64,000 bases of DNA, taken from NCBI RefSeq assembly GCF_039652435.2, contig NZ_CP190246.1:3224001-3288000 (forward strand). The letters run 5' to 3'. This DNA is from Niabella insulamsoli (GTDB taxonomy: Bacteria > Bacteroidota > Bacteroidia > Chitinophagales > Chitinophagaceae). This document shows, piece after piece, positions 26,126 through 35,244 of the stretch. The number at the start of each line of letters is the position of its first letter. Positions within the stretch are counted from its first letter, which is position 1. A program made the position numbers and the translations under genes. A model generated the notes under the pieces. That model was not told the origin of the DNA. It saw only the letters and a program-made list of their open reading frames with translations, and ran no database searches.

Positions 26126-28009
26126 TCATTTAGATTTCTCATGATCCTTTATCATTTTCTGTGATGATCGGGTCACCTGATTTCTTACAGTGGCTGATAA
26201 ATATTTTTTAAACTCTTTATACTGGTCGAACACGCTTTTATCGCATAGCATTAACAATTGAAAAGGGCGTTCTTTTTCGTTGTTATACAAGGCCGTCAGG
26301 ATTTGCGCGATGCCCTGGTGCAGTTGATCTTCTGAAATCACTTGTTTTTGCTTGAGATACCAGGCATCAAATTTTTCCGCAAGACATTTATTGCTGTTGC
26401 TACAAGCCGCAAGCCATTGATTAACCAATGTTTGCATTTCTCGATCAACGGTATGGGCGGTAGTAGCGTTTTTTGCGATGATAGGATAAACGGTGTAGGC
26501 GCTGCCCGTTTTATAGTCAATTAAAATAATAGTTTCACCAGTATTAAGCGTATAAATCAGGTTACCGTTTGCATCAAAATTGGTTGCAGCTTTGGCACTG
26601 ATACTATTATAATGGGTGCCATCCGGTTTAAGGTAGTAATGGAGCTTTTTACCGTCTTTGTAATAAAAAGTCCAAAAACCTTTGTTGCCTGTTTGGGCAT
26701 TCAAAATTTTTGCGGGAAGTATTTTTAATACGTGCGTATTGTTGTAAAAATCAGTAAGCTCATAAAATCTTTGGTTTGGGGGATAGTAAACAATGCCGTT
26801 ACCCTGGTTGCTGTAAAGCCATACCGTTCCTTTGGGTACCTGTTTGCCGTTTTCGTAAAGCCAAAAACTTTTGCCGTCCTGTGTTTTTTTATAGGTTACT
26901 GTCGGTAATATGTTGGTGGTGGCTTTTTTGTGTTTATTGGCATCAAAAGACACGATGGGATAAACGGTATGTTCTTTCGGGTTGTTATAATAATTTTCGA
27001 GCACGATGGTTTCGCCATTATTAAAGGTAAATACCAGATCGTTGTTAATATCTGTATAGCTTGCTTTTTTGTTGGTCGTATTGTAGGACGTGCCGTTGGG
27101 TTTTAGATAAACAAAGCCATCGCTTTTTTTGTACCAAAATCCCTTATCGCCGATTTTATAATCGATTTTTCTACCCCGAATAAATTTTTCCAGAGGGGTC
27201 CGGCTGTCTTCATAACCCGTCATTTCACAGAAAGTACGGGTTTTGGGGTAGTAAAATATATGGTTGCCATTCAAGGTAAACAGCGTAAGTGAGTTAGCTA
27301 AAATGCTTTCGCCGTCATTAAACAAAAGGTAGCCGTATTTGCCATCGGCCCTTTTCTTTTTCATCCACCACACACCTTTAGAATAGTCAGACTTGGCGGT
27401 TGCATTGTTTTCAACTGTATTTGCTTTCTCGTGTTTGTTGGCATCGTAAGACACAATCGGATATACCCATTTAACCAAAGCTTTTTTGTATTTATTAAGT
27501 ACGATTTTTTCACCATTGTCCAGCTGCACAATCAGATTATTATCAGTATCAAAATCGATCCGGTCTTTATTTAAAAGAATTTTATCGGTAAGACCATAAG
27601 AAGTACCATCCAGCTTGTAATAGTAGTAAGATGTTCCCAAGGTATGGCTATTTAAAAACCAAAAGCCTTTATCACCCACTTTACTGGGCAATAGTACGCC
27701 TTTGTTGCCCGGATGTTCCTTAGGCATTTCGGTGCTTTTCATCGGCAACCTAAACCCTTTTAGGTTGTAAAACGATTTTGTTTTAGGAATGTAGATATGC
27801 GCATCTCCTCCAAGAAAATCTTCAAATAAAAATATATAAGATTCGGCAATATCGGTTCCATTCAAATACACATGGCTTTTGTAGTTCTTGATATTCCAAT
27901 AAACACCTTTCTGGGGAATATTTTGCGCAGTTGCAAAAAATCCCAAAACGATGTACAGCACCAGCAATAACACGCCCTTTCCCGGATATAAACGAATCGA
28001 GTATTTCAT
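26126..28009 (-). CDS. secreted protein with three ~155-residue repeats and shared C-terminal domain
   Basis: 627 aa with an N-terminal membrane leader ending FFATAQ. Three tandem repeats lie at about 35-196, 211-363 and 380-518. Each contains GDKGFW or GNKGFW, then LKPNGTSYN or similar, then a strand with NGETIVL, and ends VYPIVS-DANKH (third copy VYPIIAKNA). The C-terminal ~105 residues (521-627) are helical and resemble the ends of the 734-aa and 602-aa proteins of this operon (YNNEKERPFQLLML and VRNQVTRSSQ). No known family is recognised. Tyr and Asn are abundant, as in surface beta-rich proteins. Confidence 0.85.
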   Translation of the reverse strand: MKYSIRLYPGKGVLLLVLYIVLGFFATAQNIPQKGVYWNIKNYKSHVYLNGTDIAESYIFLFEDFLGGDAHIYIPKTKSFYNLKGFRLPMKSTEMPKEHPGNKGVLLPSKVGDKGFWFLNSHTLGTSYYYYKLDGTSYGLTDKILLNKDRIDFDTDNNLIVQLDNGEKIVLNKYKKALVKWVYPIVSYDANKHEKANTVENNATAKSDYSKGVWWMKKKRADGKYGYLLFNDGESILANSLTLFTLNGNHIFYYPKTRTFCEMTGYEDSRTPLEKFIRGRKIDYKIGDKGFWYKKSDGFVYLKPNGTSYNTTNKKASYTDINNDLVFTFNNGETIVLENYYNNPKEHTVYPIVSFDANKHKKATTNILPTVTYKKTQDGKSFWLYENGKQVPKGTVWLYSNQGNGIVYYPPNQRFYELTDFYNNTHVLKILPAKILNAQTGNKGFWTFYYKDGKKLHYYLKPDGTHYNSISAKAATNFDANGNLIYTLNTGETIILIDYKTGSAYTVYPIIAKNATTAHTVDREMQTLVNQWLAACSNSNKCLAEKFDAWYLKQKQVISEDQLHQGIAQILTALYNNEKERPFQLLMLCDKSVFDQYKEFKKYLSATVRNQVTRSSQKMIKDHEKSK

Positions 28010-28022
28010 AATCGAAGTTTAT

Positions 28023-29039
28023 TTAGAAATTTATAAGTGCCTGAAGCATTCTTACAAACTCATGGTACACTTTCCTATCGTATGCCGTATTTCCGATCAC
28101 ACTATTGTTAGCCAGCGTAATTTTAAAGAACCCTATACCAGTAATGTTTTTGGTTTTTACATCCACGTCGGCTTCTGCTATAATATTGTTGTACTTATCT
28201 TTTAAGTACAGCGTTAATTTGAATGGTATGAGCTCGCCTTTATTTTTTTCAAAAGTCTGCAAAGTCTGCTCCGAATACTGTTGCAACCCAAAAGGTAAAT
28301 TGTCGATCGGCGCTTCTTTTTCGAAACGATGAATCCCTTTCAGCAGCTTGTTTTGCGCCACGCTGTCTTCAATCAGTTTGAATTTTATTTCCACTAAATC
28401 GTTAAGATAAGCAGTTGCATAAAAATAACTTTTCGGTTCCACATAGGAAATAATCTCTTTGTCATCGAGATAAAAATAATTAGTAACAATGTCGGCTTCG
28501 CCGGGTGCTTTTTGACGATGGATCTCTTTATACAGTTTTCCCTTTGCGGAATAATAGCGCATAGTTTCGGATTTTGTTCCATCCATGTCTGCCTGAATGC
28601 GCTCCAACAAACTATCCTGATAAATAAAGCGAACCTGATTTTTACTGCCATCTTTAAACCGGATGCGCTCTTCCACAATACGGCCCTGCCTGTTGTAGCG
28701 GTAGGTGTAAGTGCGATTTAGATAGGGATTGCTATGGGTCCAGGTTTCTGTTTGCAGTTTTCCTTTATTGTAAATGCTGTTGGCTTTAGCCCAACTATCA
28801 TCCAGGAAATTTCGATTTTCGTAGCTTTCTATGTTACCGTCCGAATTAAAGCATCGGGTTATTTTCTCCACCTTCTCGATGCTGTCTCCATCAACGCTGT
28901 AATAGATGGCTTCTACCTTTTTCACCGGTTGCGGATAGCCATAATCGCGATAACTGATTTGCGGAAGGGTTTGGGCGGCACTTCCTAAAGCAATAAGCAA
29001 CCAAAGTATTGTGAACTGTATTTTAGACGCCGACTTCAT
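28023..29039 (-). CDS. secreted YD-like protein of unknown function
   Basis: 338 aa. The leader MKSASKIQFTILWLLIALGSAAQ is followed by strands typical of YD/Rhs-like or YwqK-like text: CFNSDGNIESYENRNF, YTYRYNRQGRIVEERIRFKDG and RYYSAKGKLYKEI. The last ~90 residues differ and end in an amphipathic helix. It is 13 bp from its upstream-repeat neighbour and 9 bp from the 175-aa gene, so it is translated from one message with them. No enzyme motif is seen. Confidence 0.8.
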   Translation of the reverse strand: MKSASKIQFTILWLLIALGSAAQTLPQISYRDYGYPQPVKKVEAIYYSVDGDSIEKVEKITRCFNSDGNIESYENRNFLDDSWAKANSIYNKGKLQTETWTHSNPYLNRTYTYRYNRQGRIVEERIRFKDGSKNQVRFIYQDSLLERIQADMDGTKSETMRYYSAKGKLYKEIHRQKAPGEADIVTNYFYLDDKEIISYVEPKSYFYATAYLNDLVEIKFKLIEDSVAQNKLLKGIHRFEKEAPIDNLPFGLQQYSEQTLQTFEKNKGELIPFKLTLYLKDKYNNIIAEADVDVKTKNITGIGFFKITLANNSVIGNTAYDRKVYHEFVRMLQALINF

Positions 29040-29048
29040 TAAATGATT

Positions 29049-29576
29049 TTATTTTGAATGGTTAGCTGGTATTTTATCGATATTTTCCAATGCCTCGCGG
29101 AGTTGCTCTTTGGTTATTGTTTTGGCAGGCTCAATAAGTTTAACCAGCGTATGCACCAACATTTCATAAAGTGAATTGAATTGTTTTTTAACCGCTTTAT
29201 CTTTCAGGTTTTTGGTGATATATAAAGTATCGCCGTTAGAAAAAATAACGTTTATTTCCTCGATGGTAATTTTAAAAAAGGGAACTAAAAATTGATAGTG
29301 GATGCGCGCCTGCAGCAAACTGCCCTCGTATTTTTTAGACCAATCTAATTTATAGTCCTTGTCCGAAACGACATTCGTCCTTAAAAAACGGAAGCTTTGA
29401 CGGGCCAACAGGGCTTCGTATTCCTCCGCCATAAATTTCACGGTTTCCAAACTTTCTCCTTTTTTATAGTACCCGTACAATTCGGTGGTCGGCGTTGCCG
29501 GAATACCGGATTGGGCAAAAGCAGCGCCGCTTATCATAAGCAGACAAAACGTTTTTATGCACCGGGTGATGGTCAT
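29049..29576 (-). CDS. secreted protein of unknown function
   Basis: 175 aa. The signal peptide MTITRCIKTFCLLMISGAAFAQ precedes an alpha/beta mature part with YGYYKKGESLETVKFMAEEY and a helical C-terminus (SLYEMLVHTLVKLIEPAKTI). It shows no conserved cysteine or catalytic triad. It lies 5 bp after the 734-aa gene. Not recognised. Confidence 0.75.
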   Translation of the reverse strand: MTITRCIKTFCLLMISGAAFAQSGIPATPTTELYGYYKKGESLETVKFMAEEYEALLARQSFRFLRTNVVSDKDYKLDWSKKYEGSLLQARIHYQFLVPFFKITIEEINVIFSNGDTLYITKNLKDKAVKKQFNSLYEMLVHTLVKLIEPAKTITKEQLREALENIDKIPANHSK

Positions 29577-29581
29577 AGCAT

Positions 29582-31786
29582 TTAATCTTTGTTTAAACTT
29601 TTCTTCGCCACTTCGCGCAGGTAGCTTCTGGCCTCAGGATATTTTTTTGAAATAATTTTCAAACATTCATCAAAAGAATTCTTATGCATTAAATTGACAA
29701 AATTGTAAGAAGCGCCTTTGTGTTGCTGATAAATAAGATAAAACACATCAGCAAATGTTTCATAGATAATCTGCGAATTATCGGCTACCCGAATCCACTC
29801 GTACTGCAGCTTGTTCATGTAATTTTTAAGATCGGTATAGGTGCGCGTTTTGGGATTGTTATATAGTTGAAGAAAATTTTCGGCTTCAAACTTCATGTGC
29901 TCATCTGTGCCAAAAAGGGTAGCATTGCCGTCTCCCATTGCCTGCAAAGCCTTGCTCACTTTAGTATAAAAATCGCCATCGTTAAAATCAATCTTATACA
30001 TTTGCTTTTCCTGGGTGGGCCGTTGGATATAACCCCGGCCACCGCAAATGCTGCAAGCGACCGTTTCATAGCGATCGAGCACTTCTTTTTTAGAGGTCCA
30101 TAGCTTAACCGGCTTTAGATAACCCGAACGATCCTGTTCGGTTAAAATCGTCCTTCCTTTGCTATCTTTCCAGTTTACATCCTGCGTTACGGTTTTATAT
30201 CTTGGCACCACTTTGGTTTTGGGACACCCCACTTCAACTATTTTGGTTGTTGTACTCTCATAATAGACATCACCAATATTTTTGTTCAGGGTTACCAGAT
30301 TATTGTTATCGCCTTTTAGCAAAATTTTCTTGTCACCCGAAATGCCAAAAACGGGTACCCATCGGTTCAGATTTTGTACAAATACCTTCGCGTTGGCTCT
30401 GAGCCCCAATTGTTCATAGGGGACTTTCTCATAAAACTGAAAAGTATCAACCGGACTTTTGCTATTTTTTATATAACTGAATCCTTCAACCGGTGATTTG
30501 GCCCAAATGTTCCGATCCTGGTCGGTGTCGCTTTTGCCATAAAACATGCCGGGGCTAAATTCGCGCCCATCGATCAGTTTTCCATTGATAAAAACTCCGG
30601 CTTCGGCGTAGAGGTTAAACACTAATTTGCTGGAAATATCGCTGCCCCAAAAGTTAGTGGTGCCTGTTAACCGATAGCCTAACCCATTTAATTTTCCATT
30701 TTTAAAAATGCCTACTTCAAACAGTAATTCCTTTCCGGGGGTGGGATCGCCTGTTGTAGCATATTTCACACCATATCCATTGGAGGGTTGCGAAGTATAG
30801 TTTCCCAACAGCTCGGGATACGGATATTTGGCAGCACGGGCGCCATCCTGAAAAAGGCCGGAACCCGTATAGGCAGCCACCGAAAGTTGTTGTTGCAACT
30901 GCAATAAATCGGGCGCTTCAGACGCTCTTGCCGGAATTGCCTTTTCTATATTGCCGCCAACCACCAGCACCCATTCGGATTGATTACCACTTGTTCGAAA
31001 TAAAACCGATCCCTGCGGCATACCGGCTACCGGGCCAAAGAAGCCGCGGTATTCCTCTCCGCTATCCGCCATAAATTTACCGATGTGCGGTGTTCCTTTA
31101 TAGAACCCTTTGGGCGTACGATTCAAAATTTCACCAAATTGTTTTGCAGAAAAGTTCGCGTCAAAAATCCACGGACTTAGCGCCGAATGATTCAGGGTGT
31201 AAGATCCGAATATGCTGGCCGATCCATTCATAAAACGAAACGATGGTTCGTTCTTTCTTTTATTCCCCTCCCTTACATAAAGGGTTTTATTGTTATAATT
31301 ATGGGACTGCTGCGCATAATGAACGCTACCGTCTTCATTGTAAATTGTTTTATCGTTCGCTACCTGATAACCTGGCTTTTTGCCAACAGCATCGCCAGGA
31401 CAAAACAGTTGATCATTGCTTAAAAAACGTATATCGCCTGTAGGCAGTACCGATACTTCGGTAATACTGCGCGTTCCATAACGGTTGGGATACTTATCCC
31501 GGGTGTAAACGACTTTGGCTGGCGCGTACAGTTTTTGGCCTCCTACTTTAAAGATTACTTTGTCATATTTTTTTCCACTTCTCTCCCGGAAAATATGGGT
31601 ATTACCGTCCGCGCTGATCAACATTCCCGGATCTTTACTTTTAAAGGTCCGCAGTTCATCGAGCTTTTTAAAATACTCCGGGTTAATAGCATCAATACTG
31701 CCAAAAATGTTTTGCCAGGCTTTGTTTTGGCCGTACAGGAAATTGGCACCAATAACCATCACAATAAATAAAATAACCTTCTTCAT
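29582..31786 (-). CDS. large secreted MORN-like protein with single CxxCxGxG motif
   Basis: 734 aa, signal peptide MKKVILFIVMVIGANFLYGQ. The middle part has MORN-like strands (FEVGIFKNGKLNGLGYRL, AEAGVFINGKLIDGREF). Near residue 600 it carries ACSICGGRGYI, a single copy of the DnaJ-type zinc motif C-x2-C-x-G-x-G, plus one further Cys upstream (VGCPKTK). The last ~105 residues are the helical domain shared with two other proteins of the operon (FLQLYNN, LKNYMNKLQYEWIRV, HKNSFDECL, YLREVAKKS). No enzymatic domain is recognised. Confidence 0.85.
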   Translation of the reverse strand: MKKVILFIVMVIGANFLYGQNKAWQNIFGSIDAINPEYFKKLDELRTFKSKDPGMLISADGNTHIFRERSGKKYDKVIFKVGGQKLYAPAKVVYTRDKYPNRYGTRSITEVSVLPTGDIRFLSNDQLFCPGDAVGKKPGYQVANDKTIYNEDGSVHYAQQSHNYNNKTLYVREGNKRKNEPSFRFMNGSASIFGSYTLNHSALSPWIFDANFSAKQFGEILNRTPKGFYKGTPHIGKFMADSGEEYRGFFGPVAGMPQGSVLFRTSGNQSEWVLVVGGNIEKAIPARASEAPDLLQLQQQLSVAAYTGSGLFQDGARAAKYPYPELLGNYTSQPSNGYGVKYATTGDPTPGKELLFEVGIFKNGKLNGLGYRLTGTTNFWGSDISSKLVFNLYAEAGVFINGKLIDGREFSPGMFYGKSDTDQDRNIWAKSPVEGFSYIKNSKSPVDTFQFYEKVPYEQLGLRANAKVFVQNLNRWVPVFGISGDKKILLKGDNNNLVTLNKNIGDVYYESTTTKIVEVGCPKTKVVPRYKTVTQDVNWKDSKGRTILTEQDRSGYLKPVKLWTSKKEVLDRYETVACSICGGRGYIQRPTQEKQMYKIDFNDGDFYTKVSKALQAMGDGNATLFGTDEHMKFEAENFLQLYNNPKTRTYTDLKNYMNKLQYEWIRVADNSQIIYETFADVFYLIYQQHKGASYNFVNLMHKNSFDECLKIISKKYPEARSYLREVAKKSLNKD

Positions 31787-31800
31787 ACCATTTGATTTAA

Positions 31801-32781
31801 CTATTTCAGCCGCGCCACTTTCCGTTCAAAAATCAAGTCCATCTCGGTGTCGCCGCTGGTCGTTCCATCAGCGTACATCAGCTTTCTGAATACCAGTCGC
31901 CTTTGTGGTGGTGAAAATCTTCTATCAATTTGCAATCGCTTTATCCAGTCCCCGTTTTCATTTTTAGCCAGCGCGGGAATATCAAAGACAATCTTTGAAA
32001 CAGGTTTGCTCTGTAGGCTGCTCATCTGCTTGTTAAATGCCATAGGATCGCTTTGCTTTAACTTTCGTTGTGCCAAAGCATAAGTTAAAGGAGCTTCGTT
32101 TACTTTAGTTTCAAAATCAATGCGTCGATACGCATCGTAGAAGGTTAACAACCCCGAGCCCGATCGAAAAGATGCCAGGAGCTCGTCCCCTTCGTAGATA
32201 TAATAACGCTCTGTCACTTTGCCGTTCGCCGCCGTTTCCCTTTCCTGAACACAATTCGCTTTGTGATTAAAAACAGCTTTCCTAGTGCTGCCACTTTTAT
32301 GCGTCCTTTCGATAGAAGCAACCATCCCGGTTTGGTCATACTTATAAGTATCCGTAAAGTTTGAAAATTTTCCGGTAGCGGTAATATGCGTCAATTGCCC
32401 GTCGCTGTTATAATGCAGTTTCTGCCGGCTGTTGAAATTAGCAGCAGTGGCAAGAGTGTTGATGCTATCCAGAACGCCATTCGTATAGACATAATTGTGG
32501 GCAGTTTCGCTGCCGTATTGACCAAAAATCCGAATATAATGCTGGATAAGATGCCCGTGTTTATTGAACGAAATAACTTCTGCCATCGTGGGCTCGTAAC
32601 CCAAACTATCACTTTTGTAGTAAGCAATTTTCACGTGGTCGATTTGCTTTTGAAATCCAAACGACTGCCAATAGGTTTTTGGCGGTGAGAGGTGATCTGC
32701 GGCCTCATGTTTTTGGGCATGCACCGTAAAACTGGCAATCATCATTAAAAAAGCAATGGTGTAGTAAATACTATTCTGCAT
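31801..32781 (-). CDS. secreted YD-like protein of unknown function
   Basis: 326 aa with signal peptide ending FTVHAQ. Repeated strands such as LHYNSDGQLTHI, YKYDQTGMVASIERTHKSG and YYIYEGDELLASF are YD-like. The C-terminal ~120 residues form a different domain (KIVFDIPALAKNENGDWIKR, RRLVFRKLMYADGTTSG). Its start overlaps the end of the upstream gene by 11 bp, showing translational coupling. Confidence 0.8.
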   Translation of the reverse strand: MQNSIYYTIAFLMMIASFTVHAQKHEAADHLSPPKTYWQSFGFQKQIDHVKIAYYKSDSLGYEPTMAEVISFNKHGHLIQHYIRIFGQYGSETAHNYVYTNGVLDSINTLATAANFNSRQKLHYNSDGQLTHITATGKFSNFTDTYKYDQTGMVASIERTHKSGSTRKAVFNHKANCVQERETAANGKVTERYYIYEGDELLASFRSGSGLLTFYDAYRRIDFETKVNEAPLTYALAQRKLKQSDPMAFNKQMSSLQSKPVSKIVFDIPALAKNENGDWIKRLQIDRRFSPPQRRLVFRKLMYADGTTSGDTEMDLIFERKVARLK

Positions 32782-33715
32782 TAGATCCTGTTTTTTTTTG
32801 GTTGTTCAAGTAGCGCTGATAGGTGGCTTCAAAAAAATCTTTTATTTGTTCCTGGCACGCCGCCTTGTATGTTTTTTCGGAGGTTTCAATGGTTCGAATC
32901 GTCGCGGTTAATTTCCCCGGCGTTTTGGTAGCGTTGCTATATGTTATTTTTGCTATCCATATTTCTTCGTCGTAGAGATAGTTAATATGCGTTGTTTTAA
33001 TTAATTTTTGGCCTGTGTTTTTCTGCCCTGTAACAAATTCTGCAATCTCAAAAGGATCGCCTTTTTTATTGTAATTATAGATTCTTCGTACCCTAGCTCC
33101 TGAACCATCAATAGTAAGCGTATTGGTTAATCTTCCCGTGCTATCGTTTACGTAAGTAATATCAGTCATTAGCTGTTCATTATGGTATGTTCTTTCACGG
33201 TATCCTTCTTTTCGACCATATTCTATTTGCCTGGTTCGTTGTCCACGGGTATTGTAAATGGATTTGCCTCGCAGCTCCCCTGCATCATTATAAAACGCTA
33301 TTGTCTTCTCCACCTCGCCTGTGCTGTGGGTTTTATACCATGTTGTTTTGTAGCCCTTGCTTTCCGTTCGGTAATTGTAGGTTTTATACTCCATGCTCAC
33401 ATTAGAACCGCCTAACGTTTCCTTACTTTCTAACTGACCATCTTCGTACTGATAAGTATTATCAAGTTTCCAATCGGAAGCACTGTCACGTTGTTGATGG
33501 TTGACGAGTTGATTGTTTTGAAAAATATAGACCTGATAATATCCACACATGGAAAGATGCCGCCGCGGAATGCTAAAATCTGCATAAGTGATGGTTGCTT
33601 TAACGGTGTTCTGAGGCAGTCCGAAATCTTTAGGCGCCGTTTTTTCATGCGTCCTGCCGTTCACCACCGAAAAAAGAAAAATACATAAGTTTAAATATCG
33701 GATGGCAATTATCAT
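32771..33715 (-). CDS. secreted YD-like protein of unknown function
   Basis: 314 aa. A short hydrophobic leader (NLCIFLFSVVNG) suggests export, though the cleavage site is less clear than in its neighbours. Internal strands include YQYEDGQLESKETLGG, AFYNDAGELRGKSIYNTRG and IYNYNKKGDPFEIAEF. The C-terminal helix has Cys in KAACQEQIKDFFEATYQRYL. It overlaps the next gene by 11 bp. Not recognised. Confidence 0.78.
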   Translation of the reverse strand: MIIAIRYLNLCIFLFSVVNGRTHEKTAPKDFGLPQNTVKATITYADFSIPRRHLSMCGYYQVYIFQNNQLVNHQQRDSASDWKLDNTYQYEDGQLESKETLGGSNVSMEYKTYNYRTESKGYKTTWYKTHSTGEVEKTIAFYNDAGELRGKSIYNTRGQRTRQIEYGRKEGYRERTYHNEQLMTDITYVNDSTGRLTNTLTIDGSGARVRRIYNYNKKGDPFEIAEFVTGQKNTGQKLIKTTHINYLYDEEIWIAKITYSNATKTPGKLTATIRTIETSEKTYKAACQEQIKDFFEATYQRYLNNQKKTGSNAE

Positions 33716-33736
33716 TTTTATTATTTCAGCCGTATG

Positions 33737-35242
33737 TTATTTAAGAACCACTTCATATTTCTTCACAAATGTTCCATCTTGTATAATGCCTGCTTCCAGG
33801 CCCTGGGCTGTTTTTTTAACTATTTTAGCTTTGCCTTTTTTCGTGTTCCATAAACCAAAATAATAGTTGCCGTTAACCACACCTTCCAGAAAATGAAAAT
33901 CTTTCGTTTTGGCGCCGTACTGTATCATCTTATTATCTTTCATAATAAAATAGGGCCCCACCGCGTTGCCGCCTTCAAAAAAGCTATACGTGAGCGTGCC
34001 ACTATCCTTTTTTAAACCGAAGCCATCGGTGCAATTGCCCTCACAGGTCATTGTGGCTTTTCTCGAAAGCAAATCCTGATCGAGATTTTTCACCAGCTTC
34101 CCGTTTTTATAAATGCCGGCCTCTACTACTTTGCTGCCACTCACCACAAAGCCATAGCCGTTCAGTAATCCGTTTTCAAACAAGCCGAAGGTGATCCGTT
34201 TATCGCCCACGGGAAGATGCGTTTGTCCAAATCCCGATAATTTCCCGTTGACAAAATTGCCTTTGTATTGCATGCCGTTTTTCGACATAAAACCCGGGCC
34301 GTTTAAAACCCCTTTCTCAAAAAAACCGTCCTGGGCAGAAAATTTTGTCGTCGCCTGGGTATAAACATTATTGCTTTTTTTGGGGTCCATAAATTCCAGC
34401 TGATCTGTATCCGGACTTTCCACTTTGCCATCCCGGTAAGTAATCACATAGGCCTTGGTGGTATTATCGCCGGGCTGGGTAGAAGTAACTGTTTGCGTAA
34501 GCAATAAGCCGGCGCTATTATAAGTATTTTCGTAATGGGTGGTAGTGTTGCCGTATTTGAAAAATTTATAATCGGTAAAAACACCATTTTTATCATAAGT
34601 ATATGCTGAAAACTTTTCTTTGCCTTTGACAACCGAAACAATCAATTTGTCCGCCAAGACTTCATACGAATAATTATACTCATAAGCAGCCCCAAGCTCA
34701 GCGATTTTTCTGTTCTTATCATCGTATTTATAATGCGTCGTTGTGGTGGGCCTCAACGCAAACTGGCCTTTCTTCACCTGCCCCCTCTTGAATTTTTCCG
34801 ACCGAATTAAATTGCCCTTATCATCATAGCTGTTTACGGTTTTGTAAAGCGTGTTTCCATAACGGTCTTCCTGCCAATACTGGGTGATATTTCCCTTGGC
34901 ATCCAGGTCATAAACATATTCGTTATTCGTTTTAATTCTTTTCTTATCCGGCGCATAATGATAGGTAATCACTTGTGAACCCGTTTCCATTTTTTCAGGC
35001 CAGCCTTCTGTATTGTAAAAAGTTTGATTGACGGCCAGACCGGCTTTATTCATAATGAGGATCGCCGCCACGTTTTTATTAGCCAGGCGTTTAGGGAAAT
35101 AGGCGTCGCCCTGCTGCGGGTTGGCAGGCGCAAAAGTGGATAACTCCTTTGGTTTCGGCTGTTCCACCTGAGCGCTTGCGACAATATTAAAAAAAGCAAG
35201 TATCGAAAGGAGTAATGTTATGCTTCGAAAGTTTATCATCAT
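33737..35242 (-). CDS. secreted YD-like plus MORN-repeat protein
   Basis: 501 aa, leader MINFRSITLLLSILAFFNIV then ASAQ. The first half has YD-like strands (YVYDLDAKGNITQYW, NSYDDKGNLIRSEKF, HYKYDDKNRKIAEL). The second half, from about residue 300, has MORN-type repeats: KGVLNGPGFMSKNGMQYKG, FVNGKLSGFGQT, FENGLLNGYGFVVSG and GIYKNGKL. MORN repeats bind lipids or proteins in other settings. It starts 2 bp after the stop of the 602-aa gene. Confidence 0.83.
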   Translation of the reverse strand: MMINFRSITLLLSILAFFNIVASAQVEQPKPKELSTFAPANPQQGDAYFPKRLANKNVAAILIMNKAGLAVNQTFYNTEGWPEKMETGSQVITYHYAPDKKRIKTNNEYVYDLDAKGNITQYWQEDRYGNTLYKTVNSYDDKGNLIRSEKFKRGQVKKGQFALRPTTTTHYKYDDKNRKIAELGAAYEYNYSYEVLADKLIVSVVKGKEKFSAYTYDKNGVFTDYKFFKYGNTTTHYENTYNSAGLLLTQTVTSTQPGDNTTKAYVITYRDGKVESPDTDQLEFMDPKKSNNVYTQATTKFSAQDGFFEKGVLNGPGFMSKNGMQYKGNFVNGKLSGFGQTHLPVGDKRITFGLFENGLLNGYGFVVSGSKVVEAGIYKNGKLVKNLDQDLLSRKATMTCEGNCTDGFGLKKDSGTLTYSFFEGGNAVGPYFIMKDNKMIQYGAKTKDFHFLEGVVNGNYYFGLWNTKKGKAKIVKKTAQGLEAGIIQDGTFVKKYEVVLK

Positions 35243-35244
35243 TG

